Below, in pieces: positions 17,689-27,400 of a stretch of 64,000 nucleotides of DNA. The stretch spans positions 124,001-188,000 of the forward strand of contig JAJFKY010000001.1 in NCBI GenBank assembly GCA_021772975.1, written 5' to 3'. Below the pieces are notes generated by a model. The model was not told the origin of the DNA. It saw only the letters and a list, made by a program, of their open reading frames with translations, and did no database searches. This stretch comes from Gammaproteobacteria bacterium (lineage in GTDB: Bacteria; Pseudomonadota; Gammaproteobacteria; Xanthomonadales; Wenzhouxiangellaceae). The translations under genes and the position numbers were made by a program. Position 1 is the stretch's first letter. Every line of letters begins with the position of its first letter.

Positions 17689-19822
17689 ACAGCCTGCGGG
17701 TCGTTACAGCGAAGTCAAATCCATTCTGAACAGTATTCAGGGAAAAACCGTTCCCGATTATCAGGGCTTGAAAGCGTTCTGGCTGGATTACGAAACTTTC
17801 CTGTCCGCGGTACTTTACGGGCAGCGCATGATAGCCCCGGGCCCGCACGATGATAGCGCGGACACTGCCGAATCAGAGGATGGTTCCGGCAGTTGCTGCG
17901 GATCAAAGTCTGAGCAGAATCAATCCGCGGGCTGTTGGCCCTCCGGAGGCGGCAGAGACGATAACGGCGGTGGCAGGGATACTTCCAGAAGCGAGCAGTC
18001 TGGTCTTATTAAAGGCCTGCGCGGCCTGGCGCCGTTTGATGGTTCGGTGTTTCCGCCACTGTTGTGGGACGCCAAACGCAGCGCCACTGACTCAGAAATC
18101 AGCACCATTGCCAGCTGGATCGATGATGGTTGTCCCCAGGATGACGTGGATGACGATGAGGTCAGCAGCGAAAAAGAAACACTCCGCCTGCAGGCGAGCA
18201 AGCTGGTCGCGCTGGCTGCCGGCGAAATGAAGCATTCCGTCGCTGAAAAACCCACCAACACCATGCAGCGCTCGGTTAAAGGGCTGCGGGTGCGCAAGGA
18301 AATTGGCTCCATGAGCGAGCAGGAAGTGCAGCGGCTGCGCGAAGCCATTGCCTGTATGCAAACCTATAACGCGCATTGGCAGGACGAACGCAGTTTTGAC
18401 TACTGGGCACGGATTCATGCCAGTTCCTGCCAGCACGGCTGGGAACAGTTTCTACCCTGGCACCGTTTGTACCTGTACTTTTTTGAGCAAATGCTGCAGG
18501 ACTTCGACAGCCAGATCACCCTGCCTTACTGGGCCTGGTCGGATTATGCGGATGTTAACCGCGATACCTTCAACACCGAAAAACTGGATCAGGGCATTTT
18601 ACCGGAGCGCTATGGTTGCTGGATGACCAGCGAAGGCGTCGCCAACCTGGCCGCCACCGGTCTGTTAACTGATAAACAATTAAGCGGTTTGGAGAAACTG
18701 GCCAAAAGCCGTCAGGTATATAACTCCAGTGCACGTTTTCTTAAAGCAGCGGGTGTTGATTACATGGTGGAACTGGATCCCACCACCGGCGGCGCTCAAT
18801 GGACACCGCCGATTGCCGCGATCTATGCAGAGTTGCTGCGGATTAATCCGCTGTGGTTCCCCAACCGCTGGCCAGGCGTGATCGGTTCACCCACCAGTTA
18901 CCCCACCGCGGAAGATATCAACCTGCTGCTGGAAACCCCCAACTGGGCTGAGTTCGGCGGCGGCCCTCTGGATGATCACCACTTTGGTTATCTGGAACAG
19001 GTGCATAACGGCATGCACAATTTTTCCGGTGGGACCAACCCCAATTATCCGGGCCGGGGGGATGGCAAGTGGACTGATTTGTACAACAAGCTGGGTATTG
19101 CCCAGGATCCACAAAATAAAGACAACCCGCCGTATGGCTGGATGGTGGATAACCGGATTACCGCGTTCGATCCCATTTTCTGGGCCCATCACAGCAATGT
19201 CGATCGCATCTGGGCACAATGGCAGAGCACGCATCCGAATGGCAATCCTCAGGCGCTGGATGGCGTGTTGGCACCGTGGTCACTGACCGTCGCGGATGCC
19301 TTGAGCACCCGCACGCTTGGTTATGAATACATGCGCAACAGCTACCACTATCCGACTTCCAGCCAGGTCGGCATGCAGAATTTCAATTCGGAAAAAGCCG
19401 GCGTCAGCCAACAAACGCTGGATGTGTTCCGCAAGGCCGAAGTGCGCCTGCACCGGGTGCAGCGTGCCAACCTGCCTAACGCCAGCATCCGCATATATTT
19501 GAACGACAGTTCCGCCGATGCCAATACCAAAATGCAGGGCAATGATAATTTTGTCGGTGAAATCCAAACCTTCCACGGCACCTGCATGGGTGGTCCCGGC
19601 CACTGCGATATGCCGCTGGATAAAACCCGTCAGTTTGATCAGCGCATGCTGCACCACAACGAGCCACGCAATTACCGCATCGACGCCACCGATGCGGTTA
19701 ACCGGATGCTGGCCGAGGGCGCACAGGATATCAGCGTGCACCTGGTTGCCGTGGGTCTGGATGGCCAACCGGTCGACAATGCGCTGTATCTGGATGGCGT
19801 GTCACTGAACTTTATGGATTGA
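17663..19822 (+). CDS. Tyrosinase-family type-3 copper oxidase with N-terminal extension
   Basis: This 719-residue protein starts 8 bp after AAGGAG. Its centre holds a type-3 dicopper site. CuA: His252 (ARIHASS), His258 in CQHGWEQFLPWHR, and His267. Cys256-X-His258 fits the Cys-His thioether seen in fungal tyrosinases. CuB: His448 and His452 (VHNGMHNF), then DPIFWAHHSNVDRIW at His509/His510. Residues 1-200 are unusual: a helical start, a Cys/Gly/Ser-rich stretch (SCCGSKSEQNQSAGCW) and a segment (FPPLLWDAKRSATDSEISTIASWIDDGCP) resembling the last helix of a small cytochrome-like fold without a haem site. A beta domain follows the core. There is no signal peptide. It should oxidise phenols or act on a protein partner; it leads the cluster, 10 bp before the LodA-like gene. 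Confidence 0.92.
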   Translation: MAKTTSKSKQPAGRYSEVKSILNSIQGKTVPDYQGLKAFWLDYETFLSAVLYGQRMIAPGPHDDSADTAESEDGSGSCCGSKSEQNQSAGCWPSGGGRDDNGGGRDTSRSEQSGLIKGLRGLAPFDGSVFPPLLWDAKRSATDSEISTIASWIDDGCPQDDVDDDEVSSEKETLRLQASKLVALAAGEMKHSVAEKPTNTMQRSVKGLRVRKEIGSMSEQEVQRLREAIACMQTYNAHWQDERSFDYWARIHASSCQHGWEQFLPWHRLYLYFFEQMLQDFDSQITLPYWAWSDYADVNRDTFNTEKLDQGILPERYGCWMTSEGVANLAATGLLTDKQLSGLEKLAKSRQVYNSSARFLKAAGVDYMVELDPTTGGAQWTPPIAAIYAELLRINPLWFPNRWPGVIGSPTSYPTAEDINLLLETPNWAEFGGGPLDDHHFGYLEQVHNGMHNFSGGTNPNYPGRGDGKWTDLYNKLGIAQDPQNKDNPPYGWMVDNRITAFDPIFWAHHSNVDRIWAQWQSTHPNGNPQALDGVLAPWSLTVADALSTRTLGYEYMRNSYHYPTSSQVGMQNFNSEKAGVSQQTLDVFRKAEVRLHRVQRANLPNASIRIYLNDSSADANTKMQGNDNFVGEIQTFHGTCMGGPGHCDMPLDKTRQFDQRMLHHNEPRNYRIDATDAVNRMLAEGAQDISVHLVAVGLDGQPVDNALYLDGVSLNFMD

Positions 19823-19832
19823 GGGACTAATA

Positions 19833-22019
19833 ATGAGCAATGAAACAACCACATCCAATACCACTTTCAAAATTCATCCGGCCATTGGCATTGCACGTCT
19901 CGGTAACAGTGACGAGTTTTATCTGACCCCGGAACAGCCCGGCGCACTGCCGATCGCCTGTGATGCCGATGGTGTCGAGCAGCAGGATAAAAACGGACAG
20001 CCGGTGCGGGTCTCCAGTTTCAAGGAATCCGGCGATTTGTCTAAAGTCAAACGTCAGGCGGCCAGATTCCGTATTTTTGCCTACGACGGTGATGATCAGA
20101 AAACCGGTGAGGAAATCAAAATCGGCGGCAAATACCACTTTGTCGTCACCTCGGCAACCACTGCGCCCACCCCGGTGGAAGGCACGGTCAAGGACATTCA
20201 GTGGACGGTGCATCTGGCCAACAAGAAAAGCACTTGGTACGACTTTATGGAAACCGATGGCATGCATGGTTATTCGGCCTCGCATCCGTTGCGTAATCCG
20301 ACCGTAACCCAGCCGGATTTGCGCCGCCAGATGATTACCGACCCTGGCCCGCAAACCGTTACCTTAAAGTCACCCAGAGCGGCCTTTAGCAAGGGCGAAA
20401 ATCCCGGTTATCCGCAGACCTTTCCACCCGAGGACATCAAGCCCAACCCGATTGATACACTGGGCGAATTGATGGCCAATAAGCAGGGTGATAACCCTCG
20501 CCTGGTGGTACTGGGTGGGCGCGGCAATTCCGGCAGCACCAAGACTCCTGTGATCACCAGTTTCGTTAACAACGACGGTTGGTATGACGATATCTCGGAT
20601 GGCCCGGTCACCGCTAAAATCGCCTACACCTATCCGTTTACCTATACCAATTCGGATGGCAAAAAAGTCACCGAAACCAAAAACGGGGTGATGGAAGTTC
20701 AGGTACCCGCCTGGGTGGTGGTCGGCTATCCGCGCTATGTGCCGCAGATGCTCGATATGATCACGCTGGATGAAGCAATGTACGATGTGTTTGTACGTAA
20801 CTTCCAGTATGCCCCACGGATTTTTGGCGTTGCGCCTTATGACCGTGCCAGCAACACGCCGAAAACCGAGGAGGAAACCGCGCTGTGGCTCAATGACGCC
20901 GGATTTAATCCTGACTATTATCCGAAATTTTATGAAGAAATCTGGCCTATCTTAAGACGTCCGGATTTGTATCAATACACCTACGATTTTGACTTTTTCA
21001 GTGGCGGCGACCCACACAATACCGGCACCGGCGGCAATCTGGATCAGCGGGCATTGTCCACACCACCAAGTGGCGGGCAAGACCCTTATCGTCAGAACCG
21101 TGAATACGTGATTCGCATCATGCGTGAACCATTGCAGACCAATCTGTATTTCAATACCGGCAAAAGCAAAATCAACCCCGACCACAAACCCCGTTTGATG
21201 CCGATGCTGTGCGGCAACAACCCCATTTCCAACACCTCGCCGGACAAATTTCTGATCATGACCCGGACCCAGTTGTTTTTCCTGCGGCAATGGGCGGTGG
21301 GCAAGTTTGTCAATGAGTGCTCGGAATGGGACGAAAGCGATCCCAATTGCACCAACCCATGGTCTGAGCCGCCCACCACCGGCGAAGGCATTGATCGCGG
21401 TGTATTGAGCAATCTGCTCGGCGGTGCTTTTTGCCCAGGTGGCGAGTTCAGCTGGATTATTATCAATCCCGGCATTTACAGCGCGCCCTATCGAATCAAG
21501 CACACCACTTATCAGGCCGGTGCTTTGAGCCTGCCCAAACCCATTGCTGATATCGATGGCAGCCCCGCGCCGAATATTGCCGCGGGCATGGAGCCGGGCG
21601 ATCTGACCAAGTACATCGGCATTCCCTGGCAGGCGGATTTTCACGAATGCACCACACAGAATATTGATGTGACCTATGACAACTGGAACAGTATCTATCT
21701 GTCGTCCACCGGTGACCCGGCCGAACAGCAGATTGCCTATGACATTCCCTGGTGGCCGGCGCATCGTCCCATCATTATTCAGACCGAACAGGGTCAACAG
21801 GTATTCTGGGCATCGGGCATTCCCGATAACTATGCAGGTGATCTGGAAATGGTCCAGCAGTGGAATAATCTGGGCTTTCTGATTGAACCTGTTGATCCGG
21901 CTTCCGGCTTACCGGCCTTCTACCAGATCGAAAGAAACAACGCCGCACTGGGACCACCGACCGCATCCGGACAACGGACCCTGGGCCGATCCAAACGGAG
22001 TACCCGCTATGACCGATAA
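19833..22019 (+). CDS. LodA/GoxA-like CTQ-dependent amino-acid oxidase
   Basis: This 728-residue protein has the family N-terminus (FKIHPAIGIARLGNSDEFYL) and the residues that make the cysteine tryptophylquinone cofactor: Cys534 (GGAFCPGGEF) and Trp599 (IGIPWQADFHECT). Their spacing of 65 equals that of Cys516 and Trp581 in Marinomonas LodA. Known members oxidise free L-lysine or glycine, releasing ammonia and hydrogen peroxide, and kill competitors. No classical signal peptide is seen, as in LodA. A GAGGGA site precedes the ATG. The 3' end overlaps the next gene by 11 bp. The amino-acid specificity of this copy cannot be read from the sequence. Confidence 0.93.
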   Translation: MSNETTTSNTTFKIHPAIGIARLGNSDEFYLTPEQPGALPIACDADGVEQQDKNGQPVRVSSFKESGDLSKVKRQAARFRIFAYDGDDQKTGEEIKIGGKYHFVVTSATTAPTPVEGTVKDIQWTVHLANKKSTWYDFMETDGMHGYSASHPLRNPTVTQPDLRRQMITDPGPQTVTLKSPRAAFSKGENPGYPQTFPPEDIKPNPIDTLGELMANKQGDNPRLVVLGGRGNSGSTKTPVITSFVNNDGWYDDISDGPVTAKIAYTYPFTYTNSDGKKVTETKNGVMEVQVPAWVVVGYPRYVPQMLDMITLDEAMYDVFVRNFQYAPRIFGVAPYDRASNTPKTEEETALWLNDAGFNPDYYPKFYEEIWPILRRPDLYQYTYDFDFFSGGDPHNTGTGGNLDQRALSTPPSGGQDPYRQNREYVIRIMREPLQTNLYFNTGKSKINPDHKPRLMPMLCGNNPISNTSPDKFLIMTRTQLFFLRQWAVGKFVNECSEWDESDPNCTNPWSEPPTTGEGIDRGVLSNLLGGAFCPGGEFSWIIINPGIYSAPYRIKHTTYQAGALSLPKPIADIDGSPAPNIAAGMEPGDLTKYIGIPWQADFHECTTQNIDVTYDNWNSIYLSSTGDPAEQQIAYDIPWWPAHRPIIIQTEQGQQVFWASGIPDNYAGDLEMVQQWNNLGFLIEPVDPASGLPAFYQIERNNAALGPPTASGQRTLGRSKRSTRYDR

Positions 22020-22467
22020 TTCAAATAGCAATCAAAACGGCGGTGTGCCGGACATTCTGGTCGGCACCTGGACCTATCGCAGTTTTATCAACGATCCGAA
22101 TCTCAGTGCTGATTTTGACTCACTGGAATTCGGCCGCGGCAATATTCAGATATACCCGGCTGCCATGCAGGTTTTTGACGGCCGGATTTACGGGCCGGGC
22201 TGGCAACTCGAATTGCGCGGGGCCATCAGTTATGGCAATCCGTTTAATGTCCGTTTTCAGGGCAAGGGTGTGGTCGGTGGCGCGGAATGGATTTACGACT
22301 ACCGCGGCTATCTGGTTCCCGATTGGGTTAATGGTGTGGCGCAACGCCCTGCGATTGTCGGCTCTATTGTGCGCAGCATTCCACATCCGACCGGGCCGAA
22401 TGACAAGTCCACCGCCCCGGCGGGCGTGGTGGCGTCATGGATCGCCGTCAAGCAGGACGCCATGTAG
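22009..22467 (+). CDS. Small all-beta protein between LodA-like and LodB-like genes
   Basis: The start at 22009 (MTDNSNSNQNGG), not the tracked 21883, is supported by GGAG upstream and gives 152 residues; it overlaps the LodA-like stop by 11 bp. The sequence GVPDILVGTWTYRSF, FGRGNIQIYPAAMQVFDGRIYGPGWQLELRG and VRFQGKGVVGGAEWIYDYRGYL alternates hydrophobic and aromatic residues as in lipocalin- or avidin-like barrels. It has no signal peptide and no cysteine. I know no assigned function. Its position between an oxidase and its maturation flavoprotein suggests a maturation partner, immunity factor or accessory subunit (inference). Confidence 0.82.
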   Translation: MTDNSNSNQNGGVPDILVGTWTYRSFINDPNLSADFDSLEFGRGNIQIYPAAMQVFDGRIYGPGWQLELRGAISYGNPFNVRFQGKGVVGGAEWIYDYRGYLVPDWVNGVAQRPAIVGSIVRSIPHPTGPNDKSTAPAGVVASWIAVKQDAM

Positions 22468-22504
22468 CTATTGCCCTGATTGATGAACAGCATGATTCAC
22501 CACT

Positions 22505-23671
22505 ATGTCCGTTAAAACCTTTGACGTCATCATTGTCGGTGGCGGTGTCGCCGGGTGCGCAGCCGGCATTGCCTTGAAACGGCTAATGCCAGAACTGACT
22601 GTCTGCATGCTGGAGCGTGACAGCCCGGCGAACGCGGACGACGACACCTACACCAGCACCATCCGGCCACGCATCGGTGAGACATTACCGCCTCAAGTCA
22701 GTATTCCGATGCAGCAACTGGGAATCTGGGCGCCATTCCGACGTGCTGGCTGGCTAAAATCCGCCGGAACTCAGGCTGCCTGGGGCGCGGCCCAGCCGCA
22801 TGTCAACGAGTATATTTATTCTCCCTATGGTAACGGCTGGCATCTGGATCGCCGGCAGTTCGACGCCCTGCTGCTGATGCTTGCCCGACAGCAAGGCGTG
22901 CTGTTGTATGAGCATTCACAGCTGCTCGAAATCGGCCGACAGTCACAACACTGGCGGCTGCAGCTGCGCACCACTGCAGCTGCGCGGGGCATGCCCGAAC
23001 TGAACACAATGACCGCCAGGTTCGTGGTGGATGCCAGCGGCCGTGGCGCCCGTGTAGCTCAACGCCTCGGCATCCATAAGCAGGTTTTTGACAGCCTGGT
23101 CGGCAGTTATCGCTTCTATGCAGCGGCGGACAGCCATCAGGCGGGAAATCACCTATCAGATTCCAGCACCATGATTGAAAGCGTCGCTGATGGCTGGTGG
23201 TATTGCGCAGGCCTGCCGGACAACACTCGGGTCAGCGCGTTGATGACCGATGCCGACCTGGCCCGCGCAAACCAGTATGCTCACAGCGCGGCATTTGATC
23301 AGGCACTGGCGGCCACCCACTTGATCTCAGCCCGGCTCGCCGGCTTGAGCGCAAGCACCGCACCGATCATCACCGCCGCGCATACCCAATGCCTGGAACA
23401 ACTGGCTGGCAACGGCTGGCTGGCAACGGGTGATGCGGCATTTACTTATGACCCATTATCTTCACTGGGCATTTTCAAGGCGCTGCGCATGGCTCTGCTG
23501 GCGTCCTATGCCGTTAAGGATTATTTCAACGGCAAAGATCGTGAACTGGCGAAATATAACCATCTGGGCAAGGCCGAATTTACCCACTATCTGGATAAAC
23601 GCCGTGAATATTACCACCAGGAAACACGCTATACTCAAAACCCATTCTGGCAGAGGCGGCTGGCGGCATAA
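22505..23671 (+). CDS. LodB-like FAD-dependent maturation oxidoreductase
   Basis: This 388-residue flavoprotein starts with a dinucleotide-binding motif (VIIVGGGVAGCAAGIAL) and has a second FAD contact near residue 305 (GWLATGDAAFTYDPLSSLGIFKAL), typical of the halogenase/monooxygenase-like group that contains LodB. In Marinomonas, LodB is required for formation of the cysteine tryptophylquinone in LodA, probably by hydroxylating the tryptophan. The same role is inferred here for the LodA-like protein two genes upstream. The short C-terminal tail is basic and aromatic (KRREYYHQETRYTQNPFWQRR). The stop shares one base with the next start. Confidence 0.9.
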   Translation: MSVKTFDVIIVGGGVAGCAAGIALKRLMPELTVCMLERDSPANADDDTYTSTIRPRIGETLPPQVSIPMQQLGIWAPFRRAGWLKSAGTQAAWGAAQPHVNEYIYSPYGNGWHLDRRQFDALLLMLARQQGVLLYEHSQLLEIGRQSQHWRLQLRTTAAARGMPELNTMTARFVVDASGRGARVAQRLGIHKQVFDSLVGSYRFYAAADSHQAGNHLSDSSTMIESVADGWWYCAGLPDNTRVSALMTDADLARANQYAHSAAFDQALAATHLISARLAGLSASTAPIITAAHTQCLEQLAGNGWLATGDAAFTYDPLSSLGIFKALRMALLASYAVKDYFNGKDRELAKYNHLGKAEFTHYLDKRREYYHQETRYTQNPFWQRRLAA

Positions 23672-24387
23672 TGAGCACCACCAATAAGGACATTGTGGTC
23701 GGGTTCCCGTTATATAACGACGCTACTCTGCTGGATTTCGCGGGCGCCACCCAGGTGTTTGCTTTCTCCGGCGGCTTCAAACCCATCTGGTTGGCAAAAA
23801 CCCTGGCACCCGTGATGACTTCAGAAGGCGTGACGGTTAATCCCGGTTACACTTTCAGCCAACATCCGCGTATTGACCTGCTGTTTGTACCCGGCGGTGA
23901 TGGCGAAGGGGTGGCGGCGAGCATGCTGGATAAAGATTTTCAGCGCTTTGTTAAAAAGGCCGCAAACACGGCTGAATGGAGCGGTTCGGTATGCACCGGG
24001 GCATTTATTATTGCCGCGGCCGGGCTGCTGGATGGCTGTCAGGCGACCACTTACTGGAGTGTATTGAATGTTCTGGATGAATTTCCGGATATCAAGGTCA
24101 ATACCAGAGACTATCCACGCTATATCATCCAACCTAAACACAAACGCTTCAGTGGCGGCGGCGTATCGTCGTCCATTGACCTGGCCCTGCAACTGGTCAA
24201 AGTCATTAACAGTAAAAACGCTGCGGAGATGGCCGACTTATCCATTCAATACGCGCCTGACCCACCGGTACATTCCGGTGATCCGAGTCAGGCAAACAAC
24301 CCGGCACTGGTGGCCAAGGTTCGGAAAAACCAGCAAGACGATTTTATTCAACCCATCATCGATGCCACCTGTCAGGTACTCAACTGA
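23671..24387 (+). CDS. DJ-1/PfpI family protein (isonitrile hydratase-like)
   Basis: This 238-residue class I glutamine amidotransferase-like protein has the nucleophile elbow VCTGAFIIAAAGLLDG (Cys near residue 109), a conserved LLDFAGATQVFAF near residue 20 and the segment ATTYWSVLNVLDEFPDIKV, which resembles isonitrile hydratases (InhA-type) more than proteolytic PfpI. Such enzymes hydrate isonitriles or handle reactive carbonyls. It starts on the last base of the LodB-like stop and so is translationally coupled to it. A role in detoxifying an oxidation product, or in processing a metal-binding isonitrile, is speculative. Confidence 0.85.
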   Translation: MSTTNKDIVVGFPLYNDATLLDFAGATQVFAFSGGFKPIWLAKTLAPVMTSEGVTVNPGYTFSQHPRIDLLFVPGGDGEGVAASMLDKDFQRFVKKAANTAEWSGSVCTGAFIIAAAGLLDGCQATTYWSVLNVLDEFPDIKVNTRDYPRYIIQPKHKRFSGGGVSSSIDLALQLVKVINSKNAAEMADLSIQYAPDPPVHSGDPSQANNPALVAKVRKNQQDDFIQPIIDATCQVLN

Positions 24388-24442
24388 CCGGACTGGATAA
24401 TACCGACAACAATTAGAAAATGAATATCATTGGGAGTTTGAT

Positions 24443-27400
24443 ATGTACAAGATGACAGCTCATTGGATTGCCGCTCTGATACTGACACTGGCGATAGCAC
24501 CGGTGCTTCACTGCGCCACCCTGGTTGCCGCCAATACCGGCAAAGGCGTCACTGACCGAACCATCAGGGTGAATATGGTGGTAATCGACCAGACGATCAA
24601 AAACAATCGCCTGGGCGCGGAAATCCCGAATGGCCAGATATACGTTCTGGCGCGTGACGTAGTGCCGTTATCAGCGCCTTATGATGAGCATGGCAATGAT
24701 ACTGATCAGACTTATTCATTGGCCGATCTGCAGGCTGGTGAAGTGCGCCTGCGTCAATACAAACGGCCGCGTCCGATTGTGCTGCGCGCCAATGTCGGTG
24801 ATATTCTGGAAATTCATTTCACCAATCTGATGCAGCCCATCAGCAACCCGACTCCCGCGCAGACCGCACTGAACGACGCCGGGGTACAGGTTATGGGGCT
24901 GGACTGGCTGGACGATGCCAACGCCACCCGCGTATCGCCGGGCCAGTCACATATTTATCGCTATGCAGCCACCGGCGAAGGCGTGTATATGATGTTTTCG
25001 CCGAATGGCAATTCAATCCCCACCAGCCAACTCGATGTTGGCCTGTTCGGCGCGGTTAATGTACAGCCGGCCGAAGCTGAATACTACCGCAGCCAGGTCA
25101 CCGAAGACGATATGGAACTGGCGACTTACCGCGTTAATCAACGTTTTTTAAATACCTGGTGGACCAGCACCGACCCTCAGGTCTGTCAGCGTTATCTGGA
25201 TTCGTCGCAAACCGGATTACCGGAAAATGTTGCAGTCCGGCGGCAACCGGTGGACGAGAACAATGGCTTGATCTGCCCCAAACCGGGACCGGATGTGCTG
25301 TGGGAAATGCGGATACCCACCCGCGAATCAGGTAAGACCGCGTTGCTGTCATCGGTGTTAATTACTTCCGAAGGTTATCTGAATACCCAGCAATCTCAAC
25401 CGGTAATTAACTATACAGCGATGTATCCGGGGGATCACCCCCGCTATGGCTCGCCGGTGTTGAATATGCTGGTCAAAAATACCGCTGACGGCAGCTATGA
25501 GCTGGCCCACTCCGACCTGACCGCGATCATTACCGGACCCGGCGCGGGGCGCTTCCCATACTATCTGAACAGCCCCAGTTTCATTGAAAACCCGGCCACC
25601 CCTGATCGCCGCCAACCGTATCGCGAATTTACCATCGCCTACCATATTTCGCCCAATACCCAACAGGCGTTTGAAATGTTCAATCCGCCACACCCGCTGG
25701 CCAATATGCTGGCAGCAGGCAAAGATGGCTTTGCGGTCAATTACGGTATCGCCGGCATTGCCCCGGAAATTGTTGCCAACCGGATTAACGTCGGACCGCA
25801 GGGTATTAATCAAGACGGCGTTGACCTGTTGTTTGAAGAATTTTTCCTCAGCGCCTGGGCCGTAGGTGACCCAGCCGTGCTGGTCGACAATCCGGCCAAC
25901 ACGGGAACCCGTGCGACCAAGGCACTGTATCCCGATGACCCGTCCAACGTTTATCACAGCTATATGCGCGATCACGTCAAGTTCCGGGTGATGAACGCCG
26001 GTTCGGTGGCCCCGCATGTGCATCACCAGCATGCCCATCAATGGCTGCATACGCCCAACAGCGCCGACGGTCATTATCTGGATAGCCAGATGATCAATCC
26101 GGGCTCAACCTACACCCTGGAGATGACCTATAACGGCAGCGGCAACCGCAACCAGACCGTGGGCGATTCCATTTTCCATTGTCATATCTACCCGCATTTC
26201 GCGCAGGGTATGTGGTCCATGTGGCGGGTGCATGATGTGTTTGAGCAAGGCACCGAACTGGATGTAAGCGGTACTCCGGTCAAAGGCGCCCGCGCCCTGC
26301 CCGATGGCGAAATCATCGCCGGCACGCCGGTGCCCGCACTGGTGCCGTTGCCGGGTCTGGCCATGGCGCCCACACCGGCCAAAGCCTATTTGATTGATAA
26401 CGGCCGCCGCGTGGCGGTTGATCCGGTGGGTGAGAAAGCCAACGGTGAACCGATTTATAAAAACCCCGGTTTTCCGTTCTTTATTCCCGGCGTTGCCGGT
26501 CATCGTGCCCCCCATCCACCGCTGGATTTTGCCTGGCAGGAAAACCCGGACAAAACCCCCAGACTGCTGACCAAAGCGGAAGCCAAGAAAATACCTTTCC
26601 GCGAGGCTGGCGATATCGCCTATCTGGATGGCGGCCTGCCGCGTAATGTGGTGCTGGGCGGCACTCTGGAGCGTGAATTTCATACCCGCTGGGACTTCAC
26701 CAAGGAAGTCGGCAAGATGGTCGCGCTGGAATTGCCGGAAACCGGCACCGCCATCGAACAGGCGGCCATGGATGCGCATGCTATCCGCAGCCATGCGTCG
26801 CATCTGCCCAATGGCCTGCCGGGTAATTTTATTCTGAACGGTTTACCGCCTTCACCGGGGGCCCCGTTTGCCGCGCCCGAAGTAGATGATGACGGCAACT
26901 CCACGTTCAACAAGCGCCGTTATAAAGCCGCGGTGGTGCAGACCGACGTGGTATTCAACAAACAGGGTTGGCACTATCCGCAGCAGCGCTTTATCACCCT
27001 GCTGGATGATGTCAAAGACACCATCGCCGGCGAGCGTCCGCCCGAGCCTTTTTTCTTCCGCTCGGAAACCGGCGAAACCGTTGAGTTCTGGCACACCAAC
27101 CTGGTGCCCAATTATTACGAACTGGATGATTTTCAGGTCCGCACGCCCACCGATATCCTCGGCCAGCATATCCATCTGGTGAAGTTCGATGTGACCTCCT
27201 CGGATGGCGCCGGCAATGGTTTTAATTATGAAGACGGCACGTTCAGTCCAGCTGAGGTGCAGGCCCGGATCGAATCGATCAACAAACAGGGCGGCCTGTA
27301 TGTATTTGATCCCAAGTCCCAGTTCAAATCGGTCCAGCAGAGAAAGCTGACACTGTCTGACTATAGAGATGATTACGGCAACAAACTGGGCAATCCACCA

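Noticed and set aside
17445-17729. 94-residue plus-strand ORF overlapping the tyrosinase start
   Set aside because: Runs through the tyrosinase ribosome site and start in another frame; composition looks random.
20952-21797. 281-residue minus-strand ORF
   Set aside because: Antisense shadow of the LodA-like gene, whose sense frame has clear family motifs and cofactor residues.
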